Both the position numbers and the translations under genes were made by a program. This document shows, piece by piece, positions 31,368-37,879 of a stretch of 37,879 nt of DNA (position 1 is its first letter; each line of letters starts with the position of its first letter). The stretch comes from Sporolactobacillus pectinivorans (GTDB lineage Bacteria > Bacillota > Bacilli > Bacillales > Sporolactobacillaceae): contig NZ_NXGA01000001.1 in the NCBI RefSeq assembly GCF_002802965.1, positions 2,771,277-2,809,155 on the forward strand, read 5' to 3'. The notes beneath the pieces were generated by a model, which had not been told where the DNA came from, made no database searches, and saw only the letters and a list, made by a program, of their open reading frames with translations.

Positions 31368-32200
31368 CTGCTCCCCTCCGTTTGGCAGTGGTCGGACTCC
31401 AAAGGATATTCGTTTATCGGGGAATCCTGCCCACCTATCACCAGAATCCGCCCACGGACATGAAGTACATCGACAGGATACCCATATAGCTGACTGAGCA
31501 CCTCTTTCCGAAAGACTTCGTCCACTTTTCCCATGACCGCTTTCCCGTCAGCCAAGTAAAGCACCCTGTCCATCGCTTTAAGCAGCGGATTCATGTCATG
31601 TGCCACTAGCATGACAGCAACGCCGCGTTCCCGTCCGATACGGGCGACCAATTCCACTACTTCGTATGCACTTTTGATATCCAAATTGGAGAGCGGCTCA
31701 TCCAGCAGCAGTACCTGTGGATCGCTCAACAGCGCCTGCGCAATCAATAAGCGTTGCTGCTCGCCACCGGATAGACGTCCGACCGCCTCATCCGCAAAAC
31801 GTGCGGCATCCACTGCGTCCAGCATTTCATCTACGCGTCGTTTCCGCTCTTTTTGATGTAGTGGAATGCCCCAATGATGACCGTCCAATCCAAGTGCAAC
31901 CAAATCACGCCCTCTTAATGGAATATTGGGGTCTAAATACAGTTTTTGCGGCACATAACCGACGAGCTGATTGCCTTTACGAGTAGTGGATTTTCCTCCA
32001 ATAAAAACAGATCCATCAGAAGGAGAAAGAAGCCCCAAAATTACTTTCAACAACGTGGATTTTCCGGCTCCATTCGGTCCGATCACACCGATAAATTCTC
32101 CAGGATACACGGAAAATGTAACCTCTTGCAAAACGCGACGTTTTCCAAACTGTACCTGGATATTTTCCATAGAAAGGATCGGTTTCTTATTTTCTTCCAT
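31364..32200 (-). CDS. znuC: Zinc ABC transporter ATP-binding protein
   Basis: This is a 278-residue ABC ATPase. Walker A is GPNGAGKST (41-49), the signature is LSGGEQQR (143-150), Walker B is LLLDEP (164-169) and the switch histidine is in VAHDMN. The pattern after Walker A (GLLSPSDGSVFIGGK) is of the ZnuC/MntA group. The open frame reaches 32272, but the ATG at 32198-32200 overlaps the binding-protein stop by one base (TGATG), a typical coupled start, and gives the normal N-terminus. It energises import through the two permeases. Confidence 0.92.
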   Translation of the reverse strand: MEENKKPILSMENIQVQFGKRRVLQEVTFSVYPGEFIGVIGPNGAGKSTLLKVILGLLSPSDGSVFIGGKSTTRKGNQLVGYVPQKLYLDPNIPLRGRDLVALGLDGHHWGIPLHQKERKRRVDEMLDAVDAARFADEAVGRLSGGEQQRLLIAQALLSDPQVLLLDEPLSNLDIKSAYEVVELVARIGRERGVAVMLVAHDMNPLLKAMDRVLYLADGKAVMGKVDEVFRKEVLSQLYGYPVDVLHVRGRILVIGGQDSPINEYPLESDHCQTEGSR

Positions 32201-33129
32201 CACTTGAGCGACTCCGTGGAAGTCCCGTTTTTCAGAGCTTGGATAACGGAATTTGTTTCTGCTTCCATCCATTTCTGATAATGGTAATTCGGCGGCATCG
32301 TTTCATACACCCCGACCACCGGTATGTTATTTGTTTTCGCCAGCTTCAGCAAAGCGGTTGTTGCGTCGTCCACTGCCTGACGGTTGTATAAAAACACTTT
32401 TACTTGTTTTTTCGAAAACAGGCTTTGTTGAATCTTCACGTCTTGTGGGGAGGGGTCTGTACCGTTCATAACCGCAGCCTGGAACGCCCACGGTGTCTTA
32501 ATATTTAAGTTTGCCGCCTGCAAGAGATAATCAGAAACCGGCTCTGTGACGGCGACACCGGTGTTGACATAGGTTTGTTTCAGAGTGTCTAAATCATGAT
32601 TCCATATGCCCAGTGATTGGTCGAATTTATTGAGTTGGTTTTTAAAATAGGAACTATGTGCAGGCATCTGTTTTTCTAATTTCTGTGCGATCAAGGCTGC
32701 CACACGCGGCATCGTATCCGGCTTATACCAAAGATGTGGATTGCTTGTGTTGTCGGGATAGCCTAAGGATTTAGCCACGTTGATGATGACCCTTTTTGAA
32801 TTGGGTGAAGCGGATTCCAAATGATCCATAAAACCATCATATCCCAGCCCATTCTGGACAACGAGGGTAGCTTTCGAAACGACGGAAGCATTTTTGGTGC
32901 TTGCTTCATAGGTATGCGGGTCGGTCGCCGGGTTACTCATAATACCTGTAACCGACACATATTTCCCACCAATCTGGCTAATAACATCCGCATACTCATT
33001 TTCCGCACCAACGGCGATGATTTTACCTGCGGACGGACCGGTTGAGGAGTTGCTGCATCCCGATAGTCCAAACAACACGATACTCACGATGGTAGCCAAA
33101 ATCGTAAACCCTACCTGTTTTCTTTTCAA
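32200..33129 (-). CDS. znuA: Zinc/manganese-binding lipoprotein of the ABC importer
   Basis: This is a 309-residue solute-binding protein of the cluster A-I (ZnuA/MntC) type. A signal peptide ends at the lipobox LSGC (Cys25). Likely metal ligands are His72 (DPHTYE), His132 (NPHLWY), Glu196 (TEPVSDYLL) and Glu276 (VYETMPP). The Glu at the third site differs from the His of E. coli ZnuA, and there is no His-rich loop, so Mn binding cannot be excluded from the protein alone. A GTG at 33138 is in frame but too close to AGGGAG; the TTG at 33127-33129 with 8-base spacing fits. A Zur-like box lies on its promoter, favouring zinc. Confidence 0.9.
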   Translation of the reverse strand: MKRKQVGFTILATIVSIVLFGLSGCSNSSTGPSAGKIIAVGAENEYADVISQIGGKYVSVTGIMSNPATDPHTYEASTKNASVVSKATLVVQNGLGYDGFMDHLESASPNSKRVIINVAKSLGYPDNTSNPHLWYKPDTMPRVAALIAQKLEKQMPAHSSYFKNQLNKFDQSLGIWNHDLDTLKQTYVNTGVAVTEPVSDYLLQAANLNIKTPWAFQAAVMNGTDPSPQDVKIQQSLFSKKQVKVFLYNRQAVDDATTALLKLAKTNNIPVVGVYETMPPNYHYQKWMEAETNSVIQALKNGTSTESLK

Positions 33130-33341
33130 TATTAACACTCCCTAAGCAAAGAAATATTCCACGGTGACGATATGAATTTTTGACGAAGACTCCCAATCCG
33201 TACATCCTGAAAGCACGCTTTAGAACAAAAACAGATTGCTAGTCAAGCGATGAATACATTTTTCATTGTTGGTGGCAGACTTTAGACAGCTATGTTTTAT
33301 TGAGCACAATACCGTTTTCCCTTCTTAAATTGTTTTATAAA
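33130..33341 (-). other. Long untranslated leader of the zinc operon
   Basis: From the predicted start point (about 33353) to the TTG start there are roughly 220 bases without an open frame. Short self-complementary pieces exist (ATGAATACATTTTTCAT near 33249), but no riboswitch class is recognisable. Confidence 0.4.
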
Positions 33342-33388
33342 TAGTAACGATTACGATTTATAATAGTGCAGTTGGAAGCACTAGTCAA
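33342..33388 (-). promoter_or_regulatory. znu promoter with Zur-like box at the start point
   Basis: On the minus strand TTGACT (33383-33388), 17 bases and TATTAT (33360-33365). TAGTAACGATTACGA (33342-33356) matches the Bacillus Zur box TCGTAAT-N-ATTACGA at 12 of 14 defined positions and covers the predicted start of transcription, the right place for zinc-dependent repression. Confidence 0.85.
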
Positions 33389-33430
33389 CCAATTTAATAA
33401 ACTAATTTTGATGAAGCATCAATTCATCAT

Positions 33431-33461
33431 TTGACAAAATGTCAATTTCAGATAATATAAT
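33431..33461 (+). promoter_or_regulatory. Promoter of the XRE-DUF1232 gene with palindrome
   Basis: TTGACA (33431-33436) begins the palindrome TTGACA-AAA-TGTCAA (33431-33445). A -10 box, TAATAT at 33453 (16-base spacer) or TATAAT at 33456 (19-base spacer), follows. The palindrome over the -35 box could be an operator, perhaps of the XRE protein itself. Confidence 0.6.
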
Positions 33462-33545
33462 GCTAGTAACGATCAACATCAAAAATAGATTTCTTCTGTA
33501 AGAATGGGTGCTGTAGTAAAAATAATTACAAAAAGGGCGTAAAGA

Positions 33546-34196
33546 ATGGCTGAGGAGAATAGATCTATTGGTTCACTATTAAAAGATTTATTAAAACAAC
33601 GTTCATTATCCATGAAAAAACTTAGTGAACTCACTGAAATCGATACAGCTACCGTCTCGAGGATAATAAACGGAAAAAGAAAAGCAAACCCGCGGCACTT
33701 GCAAAAGATTGCTGAATGTTTGGATATTCCCATCACTGATTTATTTGTAGCTGCAAGTTATCTCACTGAACCGCAGCAGAGAAAGTTAGAGTCAAGCAAT
33801 GATATTCATTCGTCTATTGAAACCATTCAAAATATTATCGAATTTTCTAATTTGTTAAGCAAGAAGTTTACTATTGAAGATGTTAAACATCATCTAGCTC
33901 ATTATCAACAATATTCCAAAACGGAAGAGGGGCGAGAAACCATTCTAGCGAATTTTGAGGAAAAGCTCCAAAAAGTAGGCAGCATTGGCCCATTCATTGA
34001 TCATTTAAAGGAGATGTTTGATAAATTTCGTTTAAGAAAGGGCACCCCATATCAACTCGCGGTCATAGGAGGCGCACTATTGTATTTCATTTTACCGGAT
34101 GATGTTATTCCGGATTACATCTTTCCAATTGGGTATTTAGACGATGCAATCGCTGTGCAGCTTACTTTAAATTTACTATCCAAAAGGCTTTGTTAA
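33546..34196 (+). CDS. XRE helix-turn-helix protein with C-terminal DUF1232 (YkvA-like) domain
   Basis: This is a 216-residue protein. Residues about 8-65 are an XRE-type DNA-binding domain (SMKKLSELTEIDTATVSRII, then GKRKANPRHLQKIAECLDIP). A helical linker follows. The last 60 residues are a DUF1232/YkvA domain: YQLAVIGGALLYFILPDDVI, PDYIFPIGYLDDAIAV, with the typical P-x-D-x-IPD...GYLDD pattern and hydrophobic helix, suggesting membrane contact. AAGGG lies about 10 bases before the ATG. The fusion implies a regulator tied to the membrane; targets are unknown. It is divergent from the zinc operon. Confidence 0.88.
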   Translation: MAEENRSIGSLLKDLLKQRSLSMKKLSELTEIDTATVSRIINGKRKANPRHLQKIAECLDIPITDLFVAASYLTEPQQRKLESSNDIHSSIETIQNIIEFSNLLSKKFTIEDVKHHLAHYQQYSKTEEGRETILANFEEKLQKVGSIGPFIDHLKEMFDKFRLRKGTPYQLAVIGGALLYFILPDDVIPDYIFPIGYLDDAIAVQLTLNLLSKRLC

Positions 34197-34205
34197 ACTA
34201 ATCTG

Positions 34206-34318
34206 TTGCTTTTCGCTCCATGCGCTCACTTTCCGAAGGCGATCCACCAGCATCGCTTCGGGGTCTCGGTCTGGTTCGCTGTTTCCGCAGGAGCCCACGT
34301 ACCTTCCGCTCCAATCAG
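34206..34318. repeat. Bacillales-type intergenic repeat
   Basis: Read on the minus strand it runs TTGGAGCGGAAGG, CTCCTGCGG, GAGACCCCG, TTCGGAAAGTGAGCG and ATGGAGCGAAAAGC in that order. I know this arrangement from GC-rich intergenic repeats scattered in many Bacillaceae genomes. The GC content stands out from the surroundings. It can fold into several hairpins. Its function is not known to me. Confidence 0.65.
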
Positions 34319-34538
34319 AGGGGGATAGAACCCACATTGAACTTTAGCACAGCCATCCAAAAATGAATGAAACAATTTTAAAAAGAGATATTTCTTTAAG
34401 AAGGAGCTTTCTTGCTTTTGACCATTGTACATCATTAAACAATTTCACCCATGGAGCACGAAGCCGCTAAAAAATGGCTTTCTCTCAGAATAGATATAAA
34501 AACGAAAGATACCATCTCAAGAATCAAAGGAGCAAAAT

Positions 34539-35546
34539 ATGACACAGATCAATGAGGAGTCTCGCGTCTCAAACAAGAAGATTAGAAAAAGACATAGGGT
34601 TTTACGCTATATCTTACTAACACTTGCTGTTCTTCTTATTGCAGCAGTCGGTTATGGAACTTATGAATATTACAATCTCCAGCCCCAGCATCATTTCATT
34701 AATTTACCGTCTATCGGAAAAACGACCAGCAAAATTAAAGAACGTACTGGAACATTTAATCTGCTTCTCATCGGTTCAGATGCACGGCCGGGCGATCCAG
34801 CCGGCCACAGTGATTCGTTACTACTCGTTCATGCGAACCTGGACAACCATACCTATAATATATTAAGCATCCCCCGTGATACCCGGGTTTATATGCCCGG
34901 GGTTGGCTATACCAAGCTGACCAGCGTTAATTATATGGATCAGTTGAACCACGGTATCAAACAGGGAACTACTGAAGCTGTTGCAGCGATTTCACAGCTC
35001 ACAGGTGTGCCGATTAACTACTTTGCTGAGACAAACAACTGGGGTTTTCAGGATATGGTGAACTCCATTGGAGGTATCGATATGGATCTTCCATTCAATG
35101 TGACTCTGACCCACCCGTGGTATCCGCAGGACAAGAATAAGACGTTTACAGCCGGTACACATGCTTTGGACGGTCAAATGGTCAATGAGATCGTACACGA
35201 GCGCGATTCGGTTCCCGGAACCGATTATGGACGTCAGCAGTTACAGGAAGCCGCACTGATCGGCATCGCTAAGAAAGTGGGACAACCCGCTAATGTAACA
35301 AAGTTGCCGAGCCTATTAGGATCTGTTTCAAAGTACTTGATCGCCACTAATATGTCTCAACAAGATATGATCAGTGCCGGATTAAGTGTCATGAGTGATC
35401 TCCATCTGCAGCAGCAAATTCATTATCTCCAGATTAAAGGAACGAGTGAAGTGCTGTATGATGATATGCTGAAGGCAAACAACGATGAGGTAGTCCTTGA
35501 TCCAAGTCAACTGCAAAGTCTCGCAAAGAAGTACTTTACGAACTAA
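34539..35546 (+). CDS. LytR-CpsA-Psr (LCP) family cell-wall glycopolymer ligase
   Basis: This is a 335-residue protein anchored by one N-terminal helix (about 25-47, YILLTLAVLLIAAVGYG) after a basic cytosolic tail, with an external LCP domain. Such enzymes transfer teichoic acids or capsule chains from lipid carriers to peptidoglycan. Typical motifs are LLIGSDARPG (Asp and Arg for pyrophosphate/Mg2+), LSIPRDTRVYMPG, GGIDMDLP, and the closing ERDSVPGTDYGRQQLQ with conserved Arg residues. AAAGGAG lies 6 or so bases before the ATG. It is a single gene ending in a very strong terminator. Confidence 0.95.
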   Translation: MTQINEESRVSNKKIRKRHRVLRYILLTLAVLLIAAVGYGTYEYYNLQPQHHFINLPSIGKTTSKIKERTGTFNLLLIGSDARPGDPAGHSDSLLLVHANLDNHTYNILSIPRDTRVYMPGVGYTKLTSVNYMDQLNHGIKQGTTEAVAAISQLTGVPINYFAETNNWGFQDMVNSIGGIDMDLPFNVTLTHPWYPQDKNKTFTAGTHALDGQMVNEIVHERDSVPGTDYGRQQLQEAALIGIAKKVGQPANVTKLPSLLGSVSKYLIATNMSQQDMISAGLSVMSDLHLQQQIHYLQIKGTSEVLYDDMLKANNDEVVLDPSQLQSLAKKYFTN

Positions 35547-35570
35547 ACTTGTCATAGTTTTCCTAAAGCA

Positions 35571-35620
35571 ATACGTAAAAAAATCAGCCGCATTCAATGG
35601 TGGCTGATTTTTTTACGTAT
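35571..35620. terminator. 19-bp perfect bidirectional terminator
   Basis: ATACGTAAAAAAATCAGCC (35571-35589) and GGCTGATTTTTTTACGTAT (35602-35620) pair without mismatch around 12 bases. The T7/A7 tract sits inside the stem so it works on both strands, between the LCP gene and the L32 gene that converge here. Confidence 0.92.
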
Positions 35621-35747
35621 TTTTAATGTCTGCTTTTCTTTCTTTCGATAAGCGAATTTCTGAACCCTTCATACGAAAAAATGAAGCCGCCACAGGCTGA
35701 CTAGAAAAGTTATCGGATACCTAACTGCTGTTTTTTGCCGGGAACTG

Positions 35748-35927
35748 TCATGATTGTTTAGGTTTAATCACTTGCTCCCCTCTGTAATAACCATCCTTAT
35801 CTACACGATGTGAACGATGATAGTTGCCGGTCACCGGATCGCGGGACAGGTTTGGGGCACTTAACTTTTGATGTGTCCTCCTTTTCTTTTTCCTTGTCTG
35901 TGACGTCCTTCTTTTTGGTACGGCCAT
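35748..35927 (-). CDS. rpmF: Ribosomal protein L32, zinc-free (C-minus) form
   Basis: This is a 59-residue L32. The start [20 protein letters not shown] is the normal basic tail of bL32. The second half of the usual protein has a CxxC...CxxC zinc ribbon; here it reads [20 protein letters not shown] then YYRGEQV, with no cysteine at all. So this is the alternative C-minus paralogue that replaces the zinc form when zinc is short. AGGAGG is 7 bases before the ATG. A Zur-like box lies upstream at 36321-36335, with an unknown small membrane-protein gene in between, on the same strand. The regular L32 gene must be elsewhere. Confidence 0.93.
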   Translation of the reverse strand: MAVPKRRTSQTRKKKRRTHQKLSAPNLSRDPVTGNYHRSHRVDKDGYYRGEQVIKPKQS

Positions 35928-36067
35928 AAGTAATCCTCCTCTACAGAAAAATAAACCACAAGCTTAGTAAGGCAGTCTTGGCCTGTCTTTTTGTGATTTA
36001 ATCGCTTTTTGTGTCTGGTGATGCGTTTTTATTCGGACTTGTTAATTCTCGTCTTGCTCGTGACCGT

Positions 36068-36244
36068 TCACTTATATTGACTTTGCTGCGACTCCTTTCT
36101 TCCCGTAATTTCAGAAATCGCGTCATGCTTTCTTTTCCAGTGGAACGCCTCCTGACGACTACAAATAGAAACAGCCAGTTGTATGAGGAGGATATAGATT
36201 GCGCCCAAAAAGAAAAACAAAAGTCCTAATAGATGAAGAACCAT
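36068..36244 (-). CDS. 58-residue single-span membrane protein between Zur box and rpmF
   Basis: An ATG at 36242-36244 with GAGG 8 bases upstream opens MVLHLLGLLFFFLGAIYILL, one hydrophobic helix, followed by a basic soluble tail (QEAFHWKRKHDAISEITGRK). It stops at 36068-36070. It lies on the same strand as the C-minus L32 gene and directly downstream of a Zur-like box, so both may be made under zinc limitation. I recognise no family. A second, basic 42-codon frame overlaps its end (35998-36126, starts MTRFLKLREERSRSK) and could be the real coding frame or neither. Confidence 0.45.
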   Translation of the reverse strand: MVLHLLGLLFFFLGAIYILLIQLAVSICSRQEAFHWKRKHDAISEITGRKESQQSQYK

Positions 36245-36320
36245 GATCCAGCCTCTTTACAAAAAAATATTCACTCGCTTATGGGAAACGGTGTAAAGCT
36301 TTAACAGTGTTTTGTATAAA

Positions 36321-36335
36321 TCGTAACAATTACGT
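36321..36335. promoter_or_regulatory. Zur-like box upstream of the rpmF unit
   Basis: TCGTAACAATTACGT matches the Zur consensus TCGTAAT-N-ATTACGA at 12 of 14 defined positions. It lies 77 bases upstream of the small membrane-protein start. A TATACA (36313-36318) directly downstream on the minus strand could be the -10 box, but the -35 box is poor. Confidence 0.75.
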
Positions 36336-36730
36336 TTTATGCTTTTTATTTAAACATTATTCCTACTTCCATGCAAGTATTTTTGCTCACTTTTTCAGGT
36401 CAAAAGCCAACCCGGAAATGCAGCCCCTCCTATTATTTCACATAATGAGGGTACATATGATGAAACGCGCGCCCTATTGCTTCAATCATGCATCGCTGGA
36501 GTTCTTATGCTGCTTGCTCAGTAGTTAAAATCAGATAGTCAATCAGACCCTGATCACCGAGTCTGGACTTTTCAATTCTCTACTTTTCCGTTGCTTTGTC
36601 GTTGGGGATTCCTATACGATTTTGCTCAGCATTGCTCCTATAATGATGCATTCCTGGCTTCTCTTGAGACAATAGCTTACAGCGATGACACACTCGCCTG
36701 TTTCCGTTTTGCCTCGGCAAGGGCTATCGC
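36336..36730. other. Intergenic region between two Zur boxes
   Basis: No gene with a good start is seen. A minus-strand frame of about 43 codons (start near 36744, MVTKPSDSPCRGKTETGECV) contains several cysteines but no ribosome binding site; another hydrophobic plus-strand frame (36307-36528) looks fortuitous. The region may hold a lost Zur-controlled gene. Confidence 0.3.
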
Positions 36731-36798
36731 TTGGCTTAGTAACCATTTTCACTTATAATAGCATGTAAATCGTAATAATTACGATCTACATGCTATTA
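36731..36798 (+). promoter_or_regulatory. Promoter with perfect Zur box inside a 43-bp palindrome
   Basis: TTGGCT (36731-36736), 17 bases and TATAAT (36754-36759). The Zur box TCGTAATAATTACGA (36770-36784) is a perfect match, at about the start point. It is the core of a longer palindrome: 21-base arms at 36756-36776 and 36778-36798 match at 20 positions, taking in TAGCATGTA and TACATGCTA. Confidence 0.9.
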
Positions 36799-36817
36799 CT
36801 TTTGAGGTGATCAATAC

Positions 36818-37144
36818 ATGCAAAACATCATCATTGTCGGCGCAGGGGCGTCAGGTATCGGACTCGGCGTACTGCTTAAAAAAGCGGGAATCCATCACTT
36901 CTCCATTTTAGAGCAGGATAAAATCGGATCCTCCTTCAACCAGTGACCAAAGGAAATGCGCATGATCACACCATCGTTTCCTGGGCAGGGATTTGGCGCT
37001 CTGGATCTAAATGCAATCGTTCCGGATACATCGCCGGCCTATACATTCGGGAAAGAACATCTGAGCGGTAAAGACTATGCCAACTATCTCCGCTTACTCT
37101 CCGATTATTTCCAACTCCCGGTTCACGAGCAATTTGTTGGCTGA
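36818..37144 (+). pseudogene. Zur-box flavoprotein oxidoreductase, disrupted
   Basis: AGGTGA is 7 bases before the ATG. MQNIIIVGAGASGIGLGVLL carries the FAD/NAD dinucleotide motif GAGASG (8-13), as in YpdA-like or monooxygenase-type flavoproteins. A TGA at 36944-36946 replaces an expected Trp (pattern F-x-x-WPKEMR-x-ITPSF), and the same frame goes on PKEMRMITPSFPGQGFGALD and TSPAYTFGKEHLSGKDYANY before ending in TGA at 37142-37144. About 108 of some 350 residues are left, so it is doubly broken although its promoter is intact. Confidence 0.85.
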
Positions 37145-37250
37145 TAACTGTTCACCTCGATCATTTGCTCCGTCTCACTTCTTCTTGTTCTGTTTCTCTT
37201 ACCGGGCTTATTTTGACAGGTGTGTAAACAAAGTTAAGGAGACCTTTGAC

Positions 37251-37879
37251 ATGACACGCGTACCAATAACCCTTTTATCGGGCTTTCTAGGGTCAGGAAA
37301 AACAACGCTGCTGCTGCATTTGCTTCGGAACAGACCGGAAGGCAGCCGCATCGGTATCATCATCAATGATATGGCTGAGGTCAATGTCGACGCAAAAACC
37401 ATTCAACACAGTCCGTTCTTCAAGGACGACGATCAGCTCATCGGATTAACAGGCGGAAGTATCAGCACAGACTTGATCTGTGATCTGCAGAATGCGGTCT
37501 ATAAACTGGCTGCTTCCAAAACCGTGGATCTGATTCTCATTGAAGCTTCGGGCATCTCACGGCCGCAACTTATTGTCAAAAAAATCGTCCAAGGAAGAAA
37601 TAAAAGCGGAAAAAGAATCCGGGATATCACCCGCGTCGACACGACAGCCACCGTCGTCGATGCTGTACGGTTGGCAGGTTTACTTACCCCTGAGGAGGGA
37701 AAATTCGACGCAGCGTACGTGGATACGAATCAGCTGATGATGAATCAGATAGACTTTTGCAATGTACTGATTATTAATAAAACGGATGATCTGAGCGCTG
37801 ATTCTACTGCCTATTTGCTGAGTGTCGTCCGAGCACTCCAACCGCAAGCCCGCGTGATTGCCACATCATACGGCCGCAT
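37251..37879 (+). CDS. YciC/CobW-type GTPase (metallochaperone family), partial
   Basis: The first 209 residues are visible; the rest lies beyond the right edge. VPITLLSGFLGSGKTTLL has the P-loop GFLGSGKT (11-18), then IIINDMAEVNVD, VDLILIEASGIS (Walker B-like), VVDAVRLAG and the guanine motif NKTD in LIINKTDD. This matches YciC/ZagA, a G3E GTPase induced by zinc starvation. In that family a CxCC metal motif follows the switch region (NGCICCTLREDL); here the place reads TGGSISTDLICDL, Ser70-Ile-Ser-Thr73. AAGGAG lies 9 bases before the ATG. It is probably read from the Zur promoter at 36731, through the flavoprotein remnant. Confidence 0.9.
   Translation, partial: MTRVPITLLSGFLGSGKTTLLLHLLRNRPEGSRIGIIINDMAEVNVDAKTIQHSPFFKDDDQLIGLTGGSISTDLICDLQNAVYKLAASKTVDLILIEASGISRPQLIVKKIVQGRNKSGKRIRDITRVDTTATVVDAVRLAGLLTPEEGKFDAAYVDTNQLMMNQIDFCNVLIINKTDDLSADSTAYLLSVVRALQPQARVIATSYGR

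Noticed and set aside
36011..36229. 72-codon plus-strand frame opposite the small membrane protein
   Set aside because: It has no ribosome binding site, and the opposite strand has better coding evidence.
36956..37144. Independent 62-residue gene
   Set aside because: It is the continuation of the flavoprotein frame after the internal TGA.

Overview
The window looks like a chromosomal segment of a low-to-mid GC Gram-positive (Bacillota, Bacillales type). Shine-Dalgarno sites are strong (AGGAGG-like) and GTG/TTG starts occur with good spacing. The gene families (Kdp, LCP, GT39 of the YkcB type, MntH, Zur-box genes) and one intergenic repeat of a kind I know from Bacillales fit this. A Sporolactobacillus-like lineage is possible, but that is inference. 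No rRNA, tRNA, CRISPR array or intact mobile element is visible.

Left part (1-11.9 kb): a kdp potassium-uptake operon read leftwards (kdpA cut by the window edge, kdpF, and one more tiny membrane peptide), followed by four independent TetR modules. Each pairs a TetR-family regulator with a membrane transporter or an enzyme and has a clear palindromic operator: TetR/14-TM efflux pump (2.0-4.1 kb), TetR/anchored alpha-beta hydrolase (4.5-6.3 kb), TetR divergent from a short-chain dehydrogenase (6.8-8.5 kb), and TetR divergent from an isochorismatase-like protein plus MFS pump (9.1-11.9 kb).

Middle (8.5-24 kb): a decaying accessory region. It holds remnants of IS3, IS5 and IS110 elements (the last with its presumptive 5' non-coding RNA region), a TMEM175-type potassium channel, and broken pieces of a large hypothetical protein, a DUF6544-like protein, an MFS pump, a MazE-type antitoxin, a GNAT acetyltransferase and a metal P-type ATPase. 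Intact genes in it are a small 4-TM protein, an 89-residue protein with a possible coupled upstream peptide, an MBL-fold hydrolase, an AraC regulator and a GT39 glycosyltransferase. Short dispersed repeats with hairpins recur through 6.5-19.5 kb.

Right part (24-37.9 kb): stress and metal homeostasis. It contains a universal stress protein, an ImmA/IrrE-like protein whose HExxH glutamate is replaced, an XRE regulator, mntH, a small membrane protein, a Fur-like box upstream of two tandem VIT1/CCC1 transporters, and a zinc ABC transporter operon behind a promoter whose start point lies in a Zur-like box. After an XRE-DUF1232 protein and an LCP ligase come more Zur-box genes: a ribosomal protein L32 lacking all zinc-binding cysteines, with an unknown small membrane protein upstream; a flavoprotein pseudogene behind a perfect Zur palindrome; and a YciC/CobW-type GTPase running off the right edge that lacks the usual CxCC metal motif. 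Together these form a zinc-starvation cluster: import zinc, replace a zinc ribosomal protein, and express a metallochaperone-like GTPase.
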